Shown: piece by piece, positions 1 to 5,222 of the stretch | Layout: every line of letters begins with the position of its first letter | How positions within the stretch are numbered: the stretch's first letter is position 1 | NCBI GenBank assembly: GCA_028748945.1 | Contig: JAQTOL010000267.1 | Location: forward strand, 1-5,222 | Origin: Paludibacter sp. | GTDB taxonomy: Bacteria; Bacteroidota; Bacteroidia; Bacteroidales; Paludibacteraceae | Direction: 5' to 3' | Length of the DNA: 5,222 nt | Made by a program: the position numbers and the translations under genes | The notes under the pieces: generated by a model | Told to the model about the DNA's origin: nothing | The model's input: the letters and a program-made list of their open reading frames with translations, nothing else | Database searches by the model: none

Positions 1-168
1 CACACGTGAGTTCATTGATTTTTGAGAGATTTTTGAATTAAAAGAATGCGTAAAAATCATTGATTTAGCCTGTGTTATTAATTTACTGTCAATTTTTGCT
101 TGTTTAGGAAAATAATAAGATGTAAAAAGGAGTCTGGAATTTTGTCATAATTATTATATATTTTTTTT

Positions 169-239
169 GTATACAATCTTATCACAGCCTATTTTACGTA
201 TATAAGATCTGGTAATGTATACATATATTAACCTATATG
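169..239. repeat. Cluster of short inverted repeats
   Basis: GTATAC occurs at 169-174 and 217-222 and encloses a second inverted pair, ATCTTAT (176-182) and ATAAGAT (202-208), so the segment can fold as a two-part stem with a 19-base loop. Next to it, CATATA (222-227) and TATATG (234-239) form a 6-bp stem with a 6-base loop. The stems are nearly all A-T. In DNA this AT-rich some such pairs arise by chance, so no function is assigned. Confidence 0.35.
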
Positions 240-412
240 CTTTATTATTTATTGTATGTTAACTTATATCGAACACTAACTTAATATGCAAATTGAGTAT
301 AAAATGGAAAAATTACTACTTGAGTAAAAGAGAAACCATCGTTTTGTAACAGAAATCTAAGTTTCAAAGCGATAATCATATAATTGAATAATAATTTGTA
401 GAAACCTGATGT

Positions 413-432
413 AAAAAAACGGACCCGTATTT
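413..432 (-). terminator. Possible weak terminator after the peroxidase gene
   Basis: Just past the peroxidase stop codon, read leftward, ACGG-GT-CCGT-like sequence (419-428) can form a short stem. A-T pairs 415-417 with 430-432 can extend it across one mismatch. The A-run at 413-419 gives a U-tract in the leftward RNA. The core is only three or four G-C/A-T pairs and part of the U-tract is used in the stem, so this is a weak candidate. No better one is visible downstream. Confidence 0.35.
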
Positions 433-438
433 AAATCT

Positions 439-1023
439 TTAGTTGCTTTTCTTTATTTTTACTGCTGGCTGCGATAACAATTTTTCTATATCTTCCGTTA
501 TCTCTTCCGGTTTGGTAGAAGATCCAAATCGCTTCACTGGATTTCCATTCCTGTCTAACAGGAATTTAGTGAAATTCCATTTGATGTCGTTTCCAAGTGT
601 ACCCGGTAATTCCGATTTTAGATATTTATAAAGTGGATGTGTGTTCTTACCATTTACATCTATTTTAGAGAATAATGGAAAGGTAACCCCGTAATTTAGT
701 GTACAGAATTCTCCAATCTCTGCTTCTGTTCCCGGTTCTTGATTTGCAAACTGATTACAAGGGAAACCTAAAATAACAAGTCCTTTATCACTGTATTTTT
801 TATAAAGTTCCTCCAATCCTTTATATTGTGGTGTAAAACCACATTTACTGGCAGTATTTACTATCAAAACAACTTTCCCTTCATATTTTTTCATGCTGAT
901 CTCTTTCCCTTTAAGAGATTTAGCCTTGAATTGATAAAAGTTTTCTGATGTTTTACTTTCCTGAGCATGCAATGAAAATACAGAAAGTATTGAAATGAAA
1001 ATTGATACAATATTTAGTTTCAT
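439..1023 (-). CDS. Exported cysteine-type glutathione peroxidase
   Basis: Thiol peroxidase of the glutathione peroxidase family, which reduces hydroperoxides. From the chosen start the protein has 194 residues: a signal peptide (hydrophobic run about 5-18, likely cleavage after SLHA at 20), then a thioredoxin-fold domain. The family motifs are present: [12 protein letters not shown] with peroxidatic Cys61 (Cys, not selenocysteine), GFPCNQF with Cys89, Gln95, and WNFTKF with Trp149-Asn150, completing the Cys/Gln/Trp/Asn tetrad. Cys107 in the segment [12 protein letters not shown] sits where thioredoxin-dependent plant and yeast relatives carry the resolving cysteine, so a thioredoxin-like reductant is more likely than glutathione (inference). 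The frame extends to an ATG at 1089 that overlaps the upstream TPR stop as ATGA. That start would put about 26 residues before the hydrophobic core, so the inner ATG at 1023, with its A-rich leader, is preferred. Export to the periplasm is predicted from the signal peptide only. Confidence 0.92.
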   Translation of the reverse strand: MKLNIVSIFISILSVFSLHAQESKTSENFYQFKAKSLKGKEISMKKYEGKVVLIVNTASKCGFTPQYKGLEELYKKYSDKGLVILGFPCNQFANQEPGTEAEIGEFCTLNYGVTFPLFSKIDVNGKNTHPLYKYLKSELPGTLGNDIKWNFTKFLLDRNGNPVKRFGSSTKPEEITEDIEKLLSQPAVKIKKSN

Positions 1024-1085
1024 ATTTTTTTGAATTAAATTATTAGATAACATAAACAACTTAGTCAAACTTTTGTTCGGAATTT

Positions 1086-1838
1086 TCATTTGTGTTTTTC
1101 GCGAAATTTAGGATATAAGTCCATTTTAACCCAATAGAAATCAGGTTCTTTCCGGAGGATTTTTTCGTAGGTTTGATTTGCCTGGAGCGGTTGATCAATT
1201 ATTTCATAAATTTTTGCAATCATGGTAAGTATATTTAAATATGCCCAGTTTTGATCGGTTTCACGATTCGTTTCTATCAATTTTGCTCCTTTCAAATAAT
1301 ACTTCAAAGCTTCTTTTTTATCACCTCCAAACAGAGGCGGTGCGTAAAACATTATATTTCCTTTATCAATGTTGGCCTGAACATTGGATGGGTCTAACTC
1401 ATAGGCTTTGTTTAAATTTGCTGAACTTTCCGCCGCTAAAAGAAATGCTTTAAATTTACTGATTGTGATGCGATATCCAATAAATGAACCTTTGTATGAA
1501 TAAATAGTCGCATTATTCGGGGAAATTATAAATAGTTTATCAATTAATTTTTCTCCTTTGATTATATAAATTTCAGCAGTTTCGTATTGTTTTTTTTTAA
1601 TCAGGTAACCTATATACCCATAGTAATAATTTATAAGCTCTAACTTTTGATCGAGCGTTTTTGGTGGATTTTTTGTTTCAATAGTCACAATAACATCTTT
1701 CCATTTATACATTTCCCGATTGATAAAAGCATTGTAGATGGTTTTTTTGTAAGGTGATTCGGGGAAAATCTCCGGAGAGAGTATGAAGAGTGAAATGGTA
1801 ATTATAAGTCTGTTGAATATATATTTCGAACTATTCAT
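1086..1838 (-). CDS. Secreted TPR-like protein, TatT-like motif
   Basis: A 250-residue protein. The N-terminus has a basic stretch and a hydrophobic run (about 11-25, [15 protein letters not shown]), which fits a signal peptide or a single membrane anchor; no lipobox cysteine is seen. The rest is helical and resembles tetratricopeptide repeats: about 65-102 ([21 protein letters not shown]), 133-160 ([30 protein letters not shown]), 174-190 ([16 protein letters not shown]) and 199-232 ([18 protein letters not shown], then a closing LRKEPDF). The segment [14 protein letters not shown] (165-178) resembles the P-P-x-x-G-G-D signature I associate with TatT-type and related periplasmic TPR proteins; that link is from memory. 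No enzymatic motif is visible, so a scaffolding or binding role in the envelope is the most that can be inferred. It is the first gene of a probable two-gene leftward unit with the peroxidase, overlapping the longest peroxidase frame by ATGA. No promoter matching the TAnnTTTG consensus was found upstream. Confidence 0.8.
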   Translation of the reverse strand: MNSSKYIFNRLIITISLFILSPEIFPESPYKKTIYNAFINREMYKWKDVIVTIETKNPPKTLDQKLELINYYYGYIGYLIKKKQYETAEIYIIKGEKLIDKLFIISPNNATIYSYKGSFIGYRITISKFKAFLLAAESSANLNKAYELDPSNVQANIDKGNIMFYAPPLFGGDKKEALKYYLKGAKLIETNRETDQNWAYLNILTMIAKIYEIIDQPLQANQTYEKILRKEPDFYWVKMDLYPKFREKHK

Positions 1839-1874
1839 AGAAAGATTTCTTTATTTAAGTGTAAATTTGTAATT

Positions 1875-1905
1875 AAAACAATGAGGGTGTTCCATTGTTT
1901 TTTTT
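1875..1905 (+). terminator. Terminator-like hairpin, rightward U-tract
   Basis: AAAACAATG (1875-1883) pairs perfectly with CATTGTTTT (1893-1901) around a 9-base loop, and on the plus strand the T-run continues to 1905. Read leftward it is followed by only four U residues and lies about 36 bases before the TPR start, so it could instead be a 5'-leader hairpin of that gene. No rightward gene lies to its left, so its role as a terminator is unexplained. Confidence 0.45.
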
Positions 1906-1920
1906 AATGAATAAAGTAAT

Positions 1921-1958
1921 AAAAAAAAACCAAACCATTATGAACGAAATGGTTTGGT
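1921..1958 (-). terminator. Rho-independent terminator of the 143-residue gene
   Basis: An uninterrupted 11-bp stem is formed by ACCAAACCATT (1929-1939) and AATGGTTTGGT (1948-1958), with an 8-base loop. The nine A residues at 1921-1929 give a U-tract in the leftward RNA. It lies about 28 bases past the stop codon of the orphan gene ending at 1986. It is the strongest terminator in the window and indicates that this gene is transcribed separately from the TPR/peroxidase pair. Confidence 0.85.
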
Positions 1959-1985
1959 ATTGATAAAAAAATTGCATAACTACGA

Positions 1986-2417
1986 TTATTGCATAGTAAA
2001 ATCTTTTATTTTATTAAATTCCAGCATATCTAAATCGTAACGTTTTTTTTCCCGATTAGACATTGAATCGTAATATTTCGCTTTATCTTCGAAATACCGG
2101 TGGATTTTGCAAATATCAGGATTCTCTTTTTTAATAGAAAACTTTCTGTTTGAAATAATTGTCAGATAATAAAGAAGTGATTGAACTTCATCAATAGATA
2201 TATTGGTAGTATTATATGTATAAGTTGGATTATTGAATGAAATGAAAATATCTGTACCATTGAAAGTGATATAACATTGTTTATATTTAAACTTCTTCAC
2301 CATTTCAACACGATCTCTTCCATTCAAAACTTTTTTGTAATATCCTTTTGTAACATTCTTAGATATATTGACAAATCCAAATTTTAAAATCAAAGATTGG
2401 AATTCATTTTGTTTCAT
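1986..2417 (-). CDS. Hypothetical protein, 143 residues
   Basis: I do not recognise this family. The protein has no signal peptide, no membrane segment and no metal-binding or catalytic motif that I can see, so it is probably cytoplasmic. It is rich in Lys, Asn, Tyr and Ile. It begins MKQNEFQSLILKFGF. The middle (about 43-66) alternates polar and hydrophobic residues as in paired beta strands (KQCYITF, DIFISFNN). A predicted helix follows at 74-90 (SIDEVQSLLYYLTIISN), and the C-terminal third is charged and helical (HRYFEDKAKYYDSMSNREKKRYDLDMLEFNKI). There are two cysteines, Cys48 and Cys103, in no motif. An exact -7 promoter element upstream and a strong terminator downstream frame it as a complete single-gene transcript, which supports it being a real gene. 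Its leader is A-rich without a Shine-Dalgarno sequence. A small stand-alone regulator or accessory protein is possible, but nothing shows which. Confidence 0.7.
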   Translation of the reverse strand: MKQNEFQSLILKFGFVNISKNVTKGYYKKVLNGRDRVEMVKKFKYKQCYITFNGTDIFISFNNPTYTYNTTNISIDEVQSLLYYLTIISNRKFSIKKENPDICKIHRYFEDKAKYYDSMSNREKKRYDLDMLEFNKIKDFTMQ

Positions 2418-2458
2418 AATAATGTTGTTTGAATTAGTTTTTTTTAATTTTATTGAAA

Positions 2459-2466
2459 CAAAGATA
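2459..2466 (-). promoter_or_regulatory. -7 element for the 143-residue gene
   Basis: Read leftward this is TATCTTTG, an exact match to the Bacteroidota -7 consensus TAnnTTTG. It lies 41 bases before the ATG, giving a predicted leader of roughly 35 bases. No TTG is found at the expected -33 distance, only a T-rich stretch, so the promoter may be weak or depend on an activator. Confidence 0.55.
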
Positions 2467-2597
2467 CTTATTTGATGAATATAGTTAGATAAAAATAAGT
2501 TAAAATTGTTTTTTGGGAATAATATTGTTTTAAATTTTAAAAAGTAATTTTAGACAGAATATTAAAAATGAAGTGCTCATATAGCTCGCGAATTTAC

Positions 2598-2640
2598 AAA
2601 AAAAAAAGCTAACCCGTTGTTGTATTACGACTTAGCTTTT
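2598..2640 (-). terminator. Terminator of tRNA-Asn
   Basis: A 9-bp stem forms between AAAAGCTAA (2604-2612) and TTAGCTTTT (2632-2640). A smaller inner pairing, CGT (2615-2617) with ACG (2627-2629), is possible. In the leftward RNA the stem is followed by at least six U residues from the A-run at 2598-2603. It starts just 6 bases past the tRNA 3' end, as expected for a single tRNA transcript. Confidence 0.8.
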
Positions 2641-2646
2641 AAATTG

Positions 2647-2720
2647 CTCTCCCTCTTGGACTTGAACCAAGGACCCTCTGATTAACAGTCAGATGCTCTA
2701 ACCAACTGAGCTAAGGAAGA
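2647..2720 (-). tRNA. tRNA-Asn (GTT)
   Basis: A complete 74-base cloverleaf can be drawn on the minus strand. The acceptor is TCTTCCT (2720-2714) paired with AGGGAGA (2654-2648), with one T-G wobble. The D arm is GCTC/GAGC, and the anticodon stem TCTGA/TCAGA holds the loop CTGTTAA. The T arm is CTTGG-TTCAAGT-CCAAG. The anticodon GTT at 2684-2686 reads asparagine codons AAC and AAU. The discriminator base is G (2647). The 3' CCA is not encoded, since CAA follows, so it must be added after transcription. It is a lone tRNA gene with its own promoter and terminator. Confidence 0.97.
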
Positions 2721-2753
2721 ATTTAATTGTACATTTTTTTCTCAAATGCGTTG

Positions 2754-2784
2754 CAAAAGTAATAGGTTTTATTGAATTATGCAA
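2754..2784 (-). promoter_or_regulatory. Promoter of tRNA-Asn
   Basis: Read leftward, TTG (2784-2782) and TACTTTTG (2761-2754) are separated by exactly 20 bases. This matches the Bacteroidota primary sigma factor consensus TTG-N19-21-TAnnTTTG in full. The predicted transcript starts near 2748, giving a leader of roughly 27 bases before the mature tRNA. It is the best promoter match in the window and it interleaves with the kinase promoter on the other strand. Confidence 0.75.
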
Positions 2785-2792
2785 TATCTTTG
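2785..2792 (+). promoter_or_regulatory. -7 element of the PfkB kinase gene
   Basis: TATCTTTG is an exact TAnnTTTG match, 22 bases before the kinase ATG. It directly abuts the -33 TTG of the leftward tRNA promoter. At the expected -33 position (about 2761-2765) there is no TTG, only TAG. The predicted leader is about 16 bases and contains AAGGA at 2803-2807, a fair Shine-Dalgarno sequence 7 bases before the ATG. Confidence 0.6.
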
Positions 2793-2814
2793 CACAAAAA
2801 ACAAGGATTAAATT

Positions 2815-3798
2815 ATGAAAAAAATTTTAGGAATGGGTAATGCCCTGACAGACATTTTATTGCAAATAGAAAATGACAATGTTTTATTTTCACTGAACTT
2901 GCCAAAGGGCAGTATGCAGTTGGTTGATGATGAAAAATCACAAGAAATTAGTCAAACTCTGAATAATTATACCAGAAAAATGGCTACCGGAGGTTCGGCT
3001 TCAAACACAATTAATGGAATTACTCGTCTTGGAGCAGATGCCGGATTTATTGGAAAAGTAGGAAAAGATGATATTGGTTTATTTTTTACAAATGATTCAC
3101 ACGAAAATGGCGTAACTCCTCATTTATCACTGAGTGAAACGCCATCGGGAAGATGTATTGTTTTGGTTACGCCTGATGGTGAACGTACGCTTTGTACTTT
3201 TTTAGGGGCTGCATGCGAATTATTGGCTGAAGATTTAACTACTAATATGTTTCAGGGATATGATATTTTTCATATTGAGGGCTATTTGGTGCAAAACCAT
3301 GATTTAATTCGTACTGCTGTTCGGTTGGCAAAAGAAGCCGGTTTACAGGTTTCACTGGATTTGGCCAGCTATAATGTTGTAGAAGAAAATCTTGATTTCC
3401 TTCATGAAATCATACGTGAATATGTTGATATTGTTTTTGCCAATGAAGAAGAATCATGGGCTTTCACCGGGCAGGTACCAACAGATGCTTTGGTGTCTAT
3501 TTCCAACCTTTGCGACATAGCTGTGGTGAAAATAGGTAAAGAAGGCTCTTATATTAAATCGGGAAATGATATGGTGCAAATTAAACCCCGATTGGCGAAT
3601 TGTATTGACACTACCGGTGCAGGTGATTTGTATGCGGCGGGATTTTTATATGGACTGGCTTTGAACTATTCCCTTGAAGTTTGCGGTAAAATCGGTTCTT
3701 TGGTTTCAGGTAAGGTTGTAGAAGTTCTGGGTGCGAAAATGGAAAATGAAGTCTGGACGGATATTCAGAATGAAATAAAAGAGATAGTTAATAGTTAA
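2815..3798 (+). CDS. PfkB-family carbohydrate/nucleoside kinase
   Basis: Cytoplasmic ATP-dependent kinase of the ribokinase/PfkB fold, 327 residues, which is full length for the family. It opens with MKKILGMGNALTDIL, the usual first beta strand with the substrate-binding Asp13. PfkB signature 1 is at 58-88 (TGGSASNTINGITRLGADAGFIGKVG). The N-x-x-E motif, used for Mg2+/phosphate handling, is NEEE at 210-213. Signature 2 is DTTGAGD at 265-271, containing the anion hole and catalytic base Asp271. Bacteroidota homologues are usually labelled adenosine kinase, and the layout fits, but the substrate (adenosine, ribose, fructose or another sugar) cannot be fixed from sequence alone. The start is supported by AAGGA 7 bases upstream and by a close -7 element. 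The last codons lie inside a heptamer repeat that also supplies the stop. The EamA permease follows after 72 bases on the same strand, possibly co-transcribed. Confidence 0.93.
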   Translation: MKKILGMGNALTDILLQIENDNVLFSLNLPKGSMQLVDDEKSQEISQTLNNYTRKMATGGSASNTINGITRLGADAGFIGKVGKDDIGLFFTNDSHENGVTPHLSLSETPSGRCIVLVTPDGERTLCTFLGAACELLAEDLTTNMFQGYDIFHIEGYLVQNHDLIRTAVRLAKEAGLQVSLDLASYNVVEENLDFLHEIIREYVDIVFANEEESWAFTGQVPTDALVSISNLCDIAVVKIGKEGSYIKSGNDMVQIKPRLANCIDTTGAGDLYAAGFLYGLALNYSLEVCGKIGSLVSGKVVEVLGAKMENEVWTDIQNEIKEIVNS

Positions 3799-3815
3799 TA
3801 GTTAATAGTTAATAG
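3784..3815 (+). repeat. Heptamer tandem repeat across the kinase stop codon
   Basis: Four perfect copies of ATAGTTA (3784-3811) are followed by a partial fifth (ATAG). The repeat encodes the final residues Ile-Val-Asn-Ser and the TAA stop (3796-3798), then runs on into the intergenic DNA. Because the unit is 7 bases long it places stop codons in all three frames, so gain or loss of copies beyond the stop would not change the protein. Confidence 0.9.
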
Positions 3816-3870
3816 CATTTAAAGGGTAATTTTCTTATCGGTTCGTATTTTCAGGTTTTACAATCCTCCA

Positions 3871-4779
3871 ATGTTCAAATCCTTCAAATTATATACTTCC
3901 ATAGTTCTTGCAATGATCATCTGGGCTTTTTCGTTCATTTGGACCCGTGTTGCCATACACTCTTTTCCTCCAATGACCTTAATAATGCTTCGATTAATTA
4001 TTGCTTCTGTGTTATTGTATTTGGTCGCCAAAGCCGGTAGAAAATTTCAGCCTTTAAGACGTCAGGACTTTAAATTATTTTTGTTACTGGCTTTTTTTGA
4101 ACCATTTTTGTATTTTGTTGGAGAAACATTTGGTTTAACCATGGTGGAGTCAACACTTGCTGCCGTTATTGTTTCAACTATTCCTTTGTTTGCGCCGCTT
4201 TTGGCATATGTAGTTTTAAGAGAACGTGTCGGGTGGGCAAGTATCGGTGGAATAATCGTATCGTTGATAGGTGTTTTCTTTGTAATATATGAACCAACCG
4301 GAGGTTTTCAGGCAAATCCATGGGGAGTGGCTCTCATGTTTCTGGCTGTTTTTTCTGCCATATGCTATGCAACCATATTACGCAAAATACCAACACATTA
4401 TACAACTTATAACGTAATATTCTATCAAAGTTTGTTGGGATTAGTTTTTTTTATCCCAACATTTTTTCTCACTGATTTTTCAAATATTCAATCCATTAAA
4501 ATCACAAACGAAGGGATAATGTCTCTTCTGATGTTAGGCGTTTTTGCATCAGTTGTAGCTTTTGTTTTATTTGCCGGAGCTGTACGTCAGGTGGGAGTAA
4601 CCCGCACCAATGTTTTTGTCAATTTAATTCCGGTTTTTACGGCTGTTTTCTCCTGGTTGCTATTGGACGAAAAGCTTACTCTAATAAAGTGGTTCGGAAT
4701 ACTGATTGTTGTATTTGGACTATTTGTAAGCCAGTGGGGAAAAATAAGTTTTAGAAAGCAAGTTGAAGATGTTTTATAA
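3871..4779 (+). CDS. EamA/DMT-superfamily permease
   Basis: Inner-membrane transporter of the drug/metabolite transporter superfamily, 302 residues, with two tandem EamA domains. Ten hydrophobic segments can be picked out, at about 8-24, 34-53, 67-87, 94-116, 122-140, 150-170, 179-201, 214-237, 241-265 and 272-288. Typical features are the first-helix IIWAFSFIWTRVAI, the end of helix 4 with LLAYVVLRERV (111-120), and the matching second-half LIPVFTAVFSWLLLDEKLT (252-270), where the LxE/DE pair closes each domain. Members export amino acids, metabolites or drugs; the substrate is not predictable here. The ATG at 3871 is the first in a frame open only from 3823. It has no Shine-Dalgarno sequence: the bases before it (TCCTCCA) are pyrimidine-rich. 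It follows the kinase by 72 bases without a clear promoter, so read-through from the kinase is plausible. Confidence 0.92.
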   Translation: MFKSFKLYTSIVLAMIIWAFSFIWTRVAIHSFPPMTLIMLRLIIASVLLYLVAKAGRKFQPLRRQDFKLFLLLAFFEPFLYFVGETFGLTMVESTLAAVIVSTIPLFAPLLAYVVLRERVGWASIGGIIVSLIGVFFVIYEPTGGFQANPWGVALMFLAVFSAICYATILRKIPTHYTTYNVIFYQSLLGLVFFIPTFFLTDFSNIQSIKITNEGIMSLLMLGVFASVVAFVLFAGAVRQVGVTRTNVFVNLIPVFTAVFSWLLLDEKLTLIKWFGILIVVFGLFVSQWGKISFRKQVEDVL

Positions 4780-4788
4780 AATACTCTT

Positions 4789-4827
4789 AATAATTTGAGG
4801 CTTTCCACCCCCAAATATTATTCTTTT
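4789..4827 (+). terminator. Imperfect terminator after the permease gene
   Basis: About ten bases past the permease stop, AATAATTTGAGG (4789-4800) can pair with CCCCAAAT...TATT (4809-4822). The stem has one A-C mismatch and a 2-base bulge, an 8-base loop, and a CTTTT run after it. The stem and U-tract are only moderate, but the position is right for the end of a kinase/permease transcript. Confidence 0.45.
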
Positions 4828-4877
4828 ATTGAATATAAGCGTATTTATCATTTTATTTGATTAAGCTTACTATCAGT

Positions 4878-4923
4878 AGTTTTATGATTTATTTTCGTCA
4901 GTTTTATGATTTATTTTCGTCAG
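4878..4923 (+). repeat. Perfect 22-bp tandem duplication
   Basis: Two identical adjacent 22-base units occupy 4879-4900 and 4901-4922. Each starts GTTTTATGATTT and ends ATTTTCGTCA, and the identity extends one base on each side. A shortened, degenerate third copy (GATTTTTTCGT, 4923-4933) may follow. Each unit contains TATTTTCG, one mismatch from the Bacteroidota -7 consensus. The duplication lies in the gap between the permease and plsC, 65 bases before the plsC start. Confidence 0.9.
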
Positions 4924-4987
4924 ATTTTTTCGTTTAAGTCAATTATTTGTTGCAATCGCTTTCGGAGTTTATATTAAAAATGTACTA

Positions 4988-5222
4988 ATGGGACTGAGAA
5001 AAACACCACCATTCATTATTTATCAATGGATTATTGCTTTTCCAATATTGTTAGCAATAACCATTCTTGTTGCTTTGGTAACCATCATACTTTCCCCATT
5101 ATTCCCAAACAGCAAACTTTCCTATTATCCGGCACGGTGGTGGGGACGTGTGATTTGTAAAATATGCTTTGTCCGGTTGAAAATAACAGGATTAGAACAT
5201 CTGAAACCCAAACAATCCTATA
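4988..5222 (+). CDS. plsC: PlsC-type acyltransferase, N-terminal part
   Basis: The first 78 codons of a gene that runs off the right edge. The protein starts MGLRKTPPF, has one strong hydrophobic membrane segment (about 13-35), and then the stretch YYPARWWGRVICKICFVRLKITGLEHLKPKQSY. The W-(G/A)-R pattern and the closing V/I-x-G-x-E-x-(L/I)-x-P-x-x-S-Y are typical of the region just before the catalytic HxxxxD motif in 1-acyl-sn-glycerol-3-phosphate acyltransferases, which make phosphatidic acid for membrane phospholipids. The catalytic motif itself would lie just beyond the window, so the assignment rests on this N-terminal pattern. The frame is open back to 4910, but 4988 is its first ATG. 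GGAG at 4964-4967 is 20 bases away, too far for a normal Shine-Dalgarno sequence. An out-of-frame two-codon ORF (4980-4988) overlaps the start. Confidence 0.82.
   Translation, partial: MGLRKTPPFIIYQWIIAFPILLAITILVALVTIILSPLFPNSKLSYYPARWWGRVICKICFVRLKITGLEHLKPKQSY

Larger units (their letters stand above)
1..438. other. AT-rich intergenic stretch, no supported gene
   Basis: No convincing coding region is visible on either strand. All three rightward frames hit stops within the first 40 bases, so at most the last dozen codons of a rightward gene could lie at the left edge. On the minus strand one frame is open from 144 to 1, with ATG codons at 60-58 and 15-13. It could be the start of a gene leaving the window, but there is no promoter or ribosome-binding signal to support that. 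The sequence TCATTGATTT occurs twice, at 12-21 and 57-66. The middle (169-239) is rich in inverted repeats, listed separately. The right end holds a possible terminator for the peroxidase gene. Confidence 0.6.

Noticed and set aside
1..144. Minus-strand open frame of 48 codons leaving the left edge
   Set aside because: There is no ribosome-binding signal, no promoter and no recognisable protein sequence. A gene start cannot be supported from this short stretch.
443..631. Rightward 62-codon open frame inside the peroxidase gene
   Set aside because: It is antisense to the conserved C-terminal part of the peroxidase, has no family resemblance and no start signal. It is a shadow frame.
1241..1453. 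Rightward 70-codon open frame inside the TPR gene
   Set aside because: It lies wholly antisense to the TPR helices, has no recognisable motif and no promoter.
1862..1869. Exact rightward TAnnTTTG match (TAAATTTG)
   Set aside because: No TTG at the -33 distance and no rightward gene follows; it would run straight into the hairpin at 1875-1905. Such octamers are expected by chance in AT-rich intergenic DNA.
2647..2720. tRNA gene as an integration site for a mobile element
   Set aside because: No repeat of the tRNA 3' end, no integrase and no abrupt change of gene type is visible on either side within the window.
4587..4814. Leftward 75-codon open frame overlapping the permease end
   Set aside because: It is antisense to the well-supported final helices of the permease and has low-complexity Ser/Thr/Asn content.
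4878..4923. The tandem 22-bp units as a minimal CRISPR array
   Set aside because: The units are directly adjacent with no spacers, and no cas gene is present.

Overview
The window looks like an ordinary chromosomal stretch from an AT-rich member of the Bacteroidota. The signs are low G+C throughout, A-rich leaders with little Shine-Dalgarno sequence before most starts, and several exact matches to the Bacteroidota -7 promoter element TAnnTTTG (one of them with a correctly spaced -33 TTG). The protein types (PfkB sugar kinase, EamA exporter, PlsC acyltransferase) also fit. The genus cannot be decided from the sequence.

Layout: bases 1-438 hold no gene I can support, only AT-rich DNA with some inverted repeats. 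Next comes a leftward pair: a secreted TPR-like protein (1086-1838) followed by an exported, cysteine-type glutathione peroxidase (439-1023, frame open to 1089). Bases 1839-1985 hold two terminator-like hairpins whose U-tracts face each other. A leftward orphan gene for a 143-residue protein (1986-2417) has its own -7 element and a strong terminator. A leftward tRNA-Asn(GTT) at 2647-2720 has its own promoter and terminator.

Rightward from 2815 come a PfkB-family carbohydrate or nucleoside kinase (2815-3798), a ten-helix EamA/DMT permease (3871-4779), and the first 78 codons of a PlsC-type lysophosphatidate acyltransferase (4988 to the window edge). The kinase and tRNA promoters lie back to back and interleave between 2754 and 2792.

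The genes do not form an obvious single pathway. The TPR/peroxidase pair may act in the cell envelope. The kinase, transporter and acyltransferase are metabolic or membrane genes that happen to share a strand. I found no mobile element, CRISPR array or convincing new system. The most notable small-scale structures are the interleaved divergent promoters, a heptamer repeat running through the kinase stop codon, a perfect 22-bp tandem duplication upstream of plsC, and the self-contained orphan gene.
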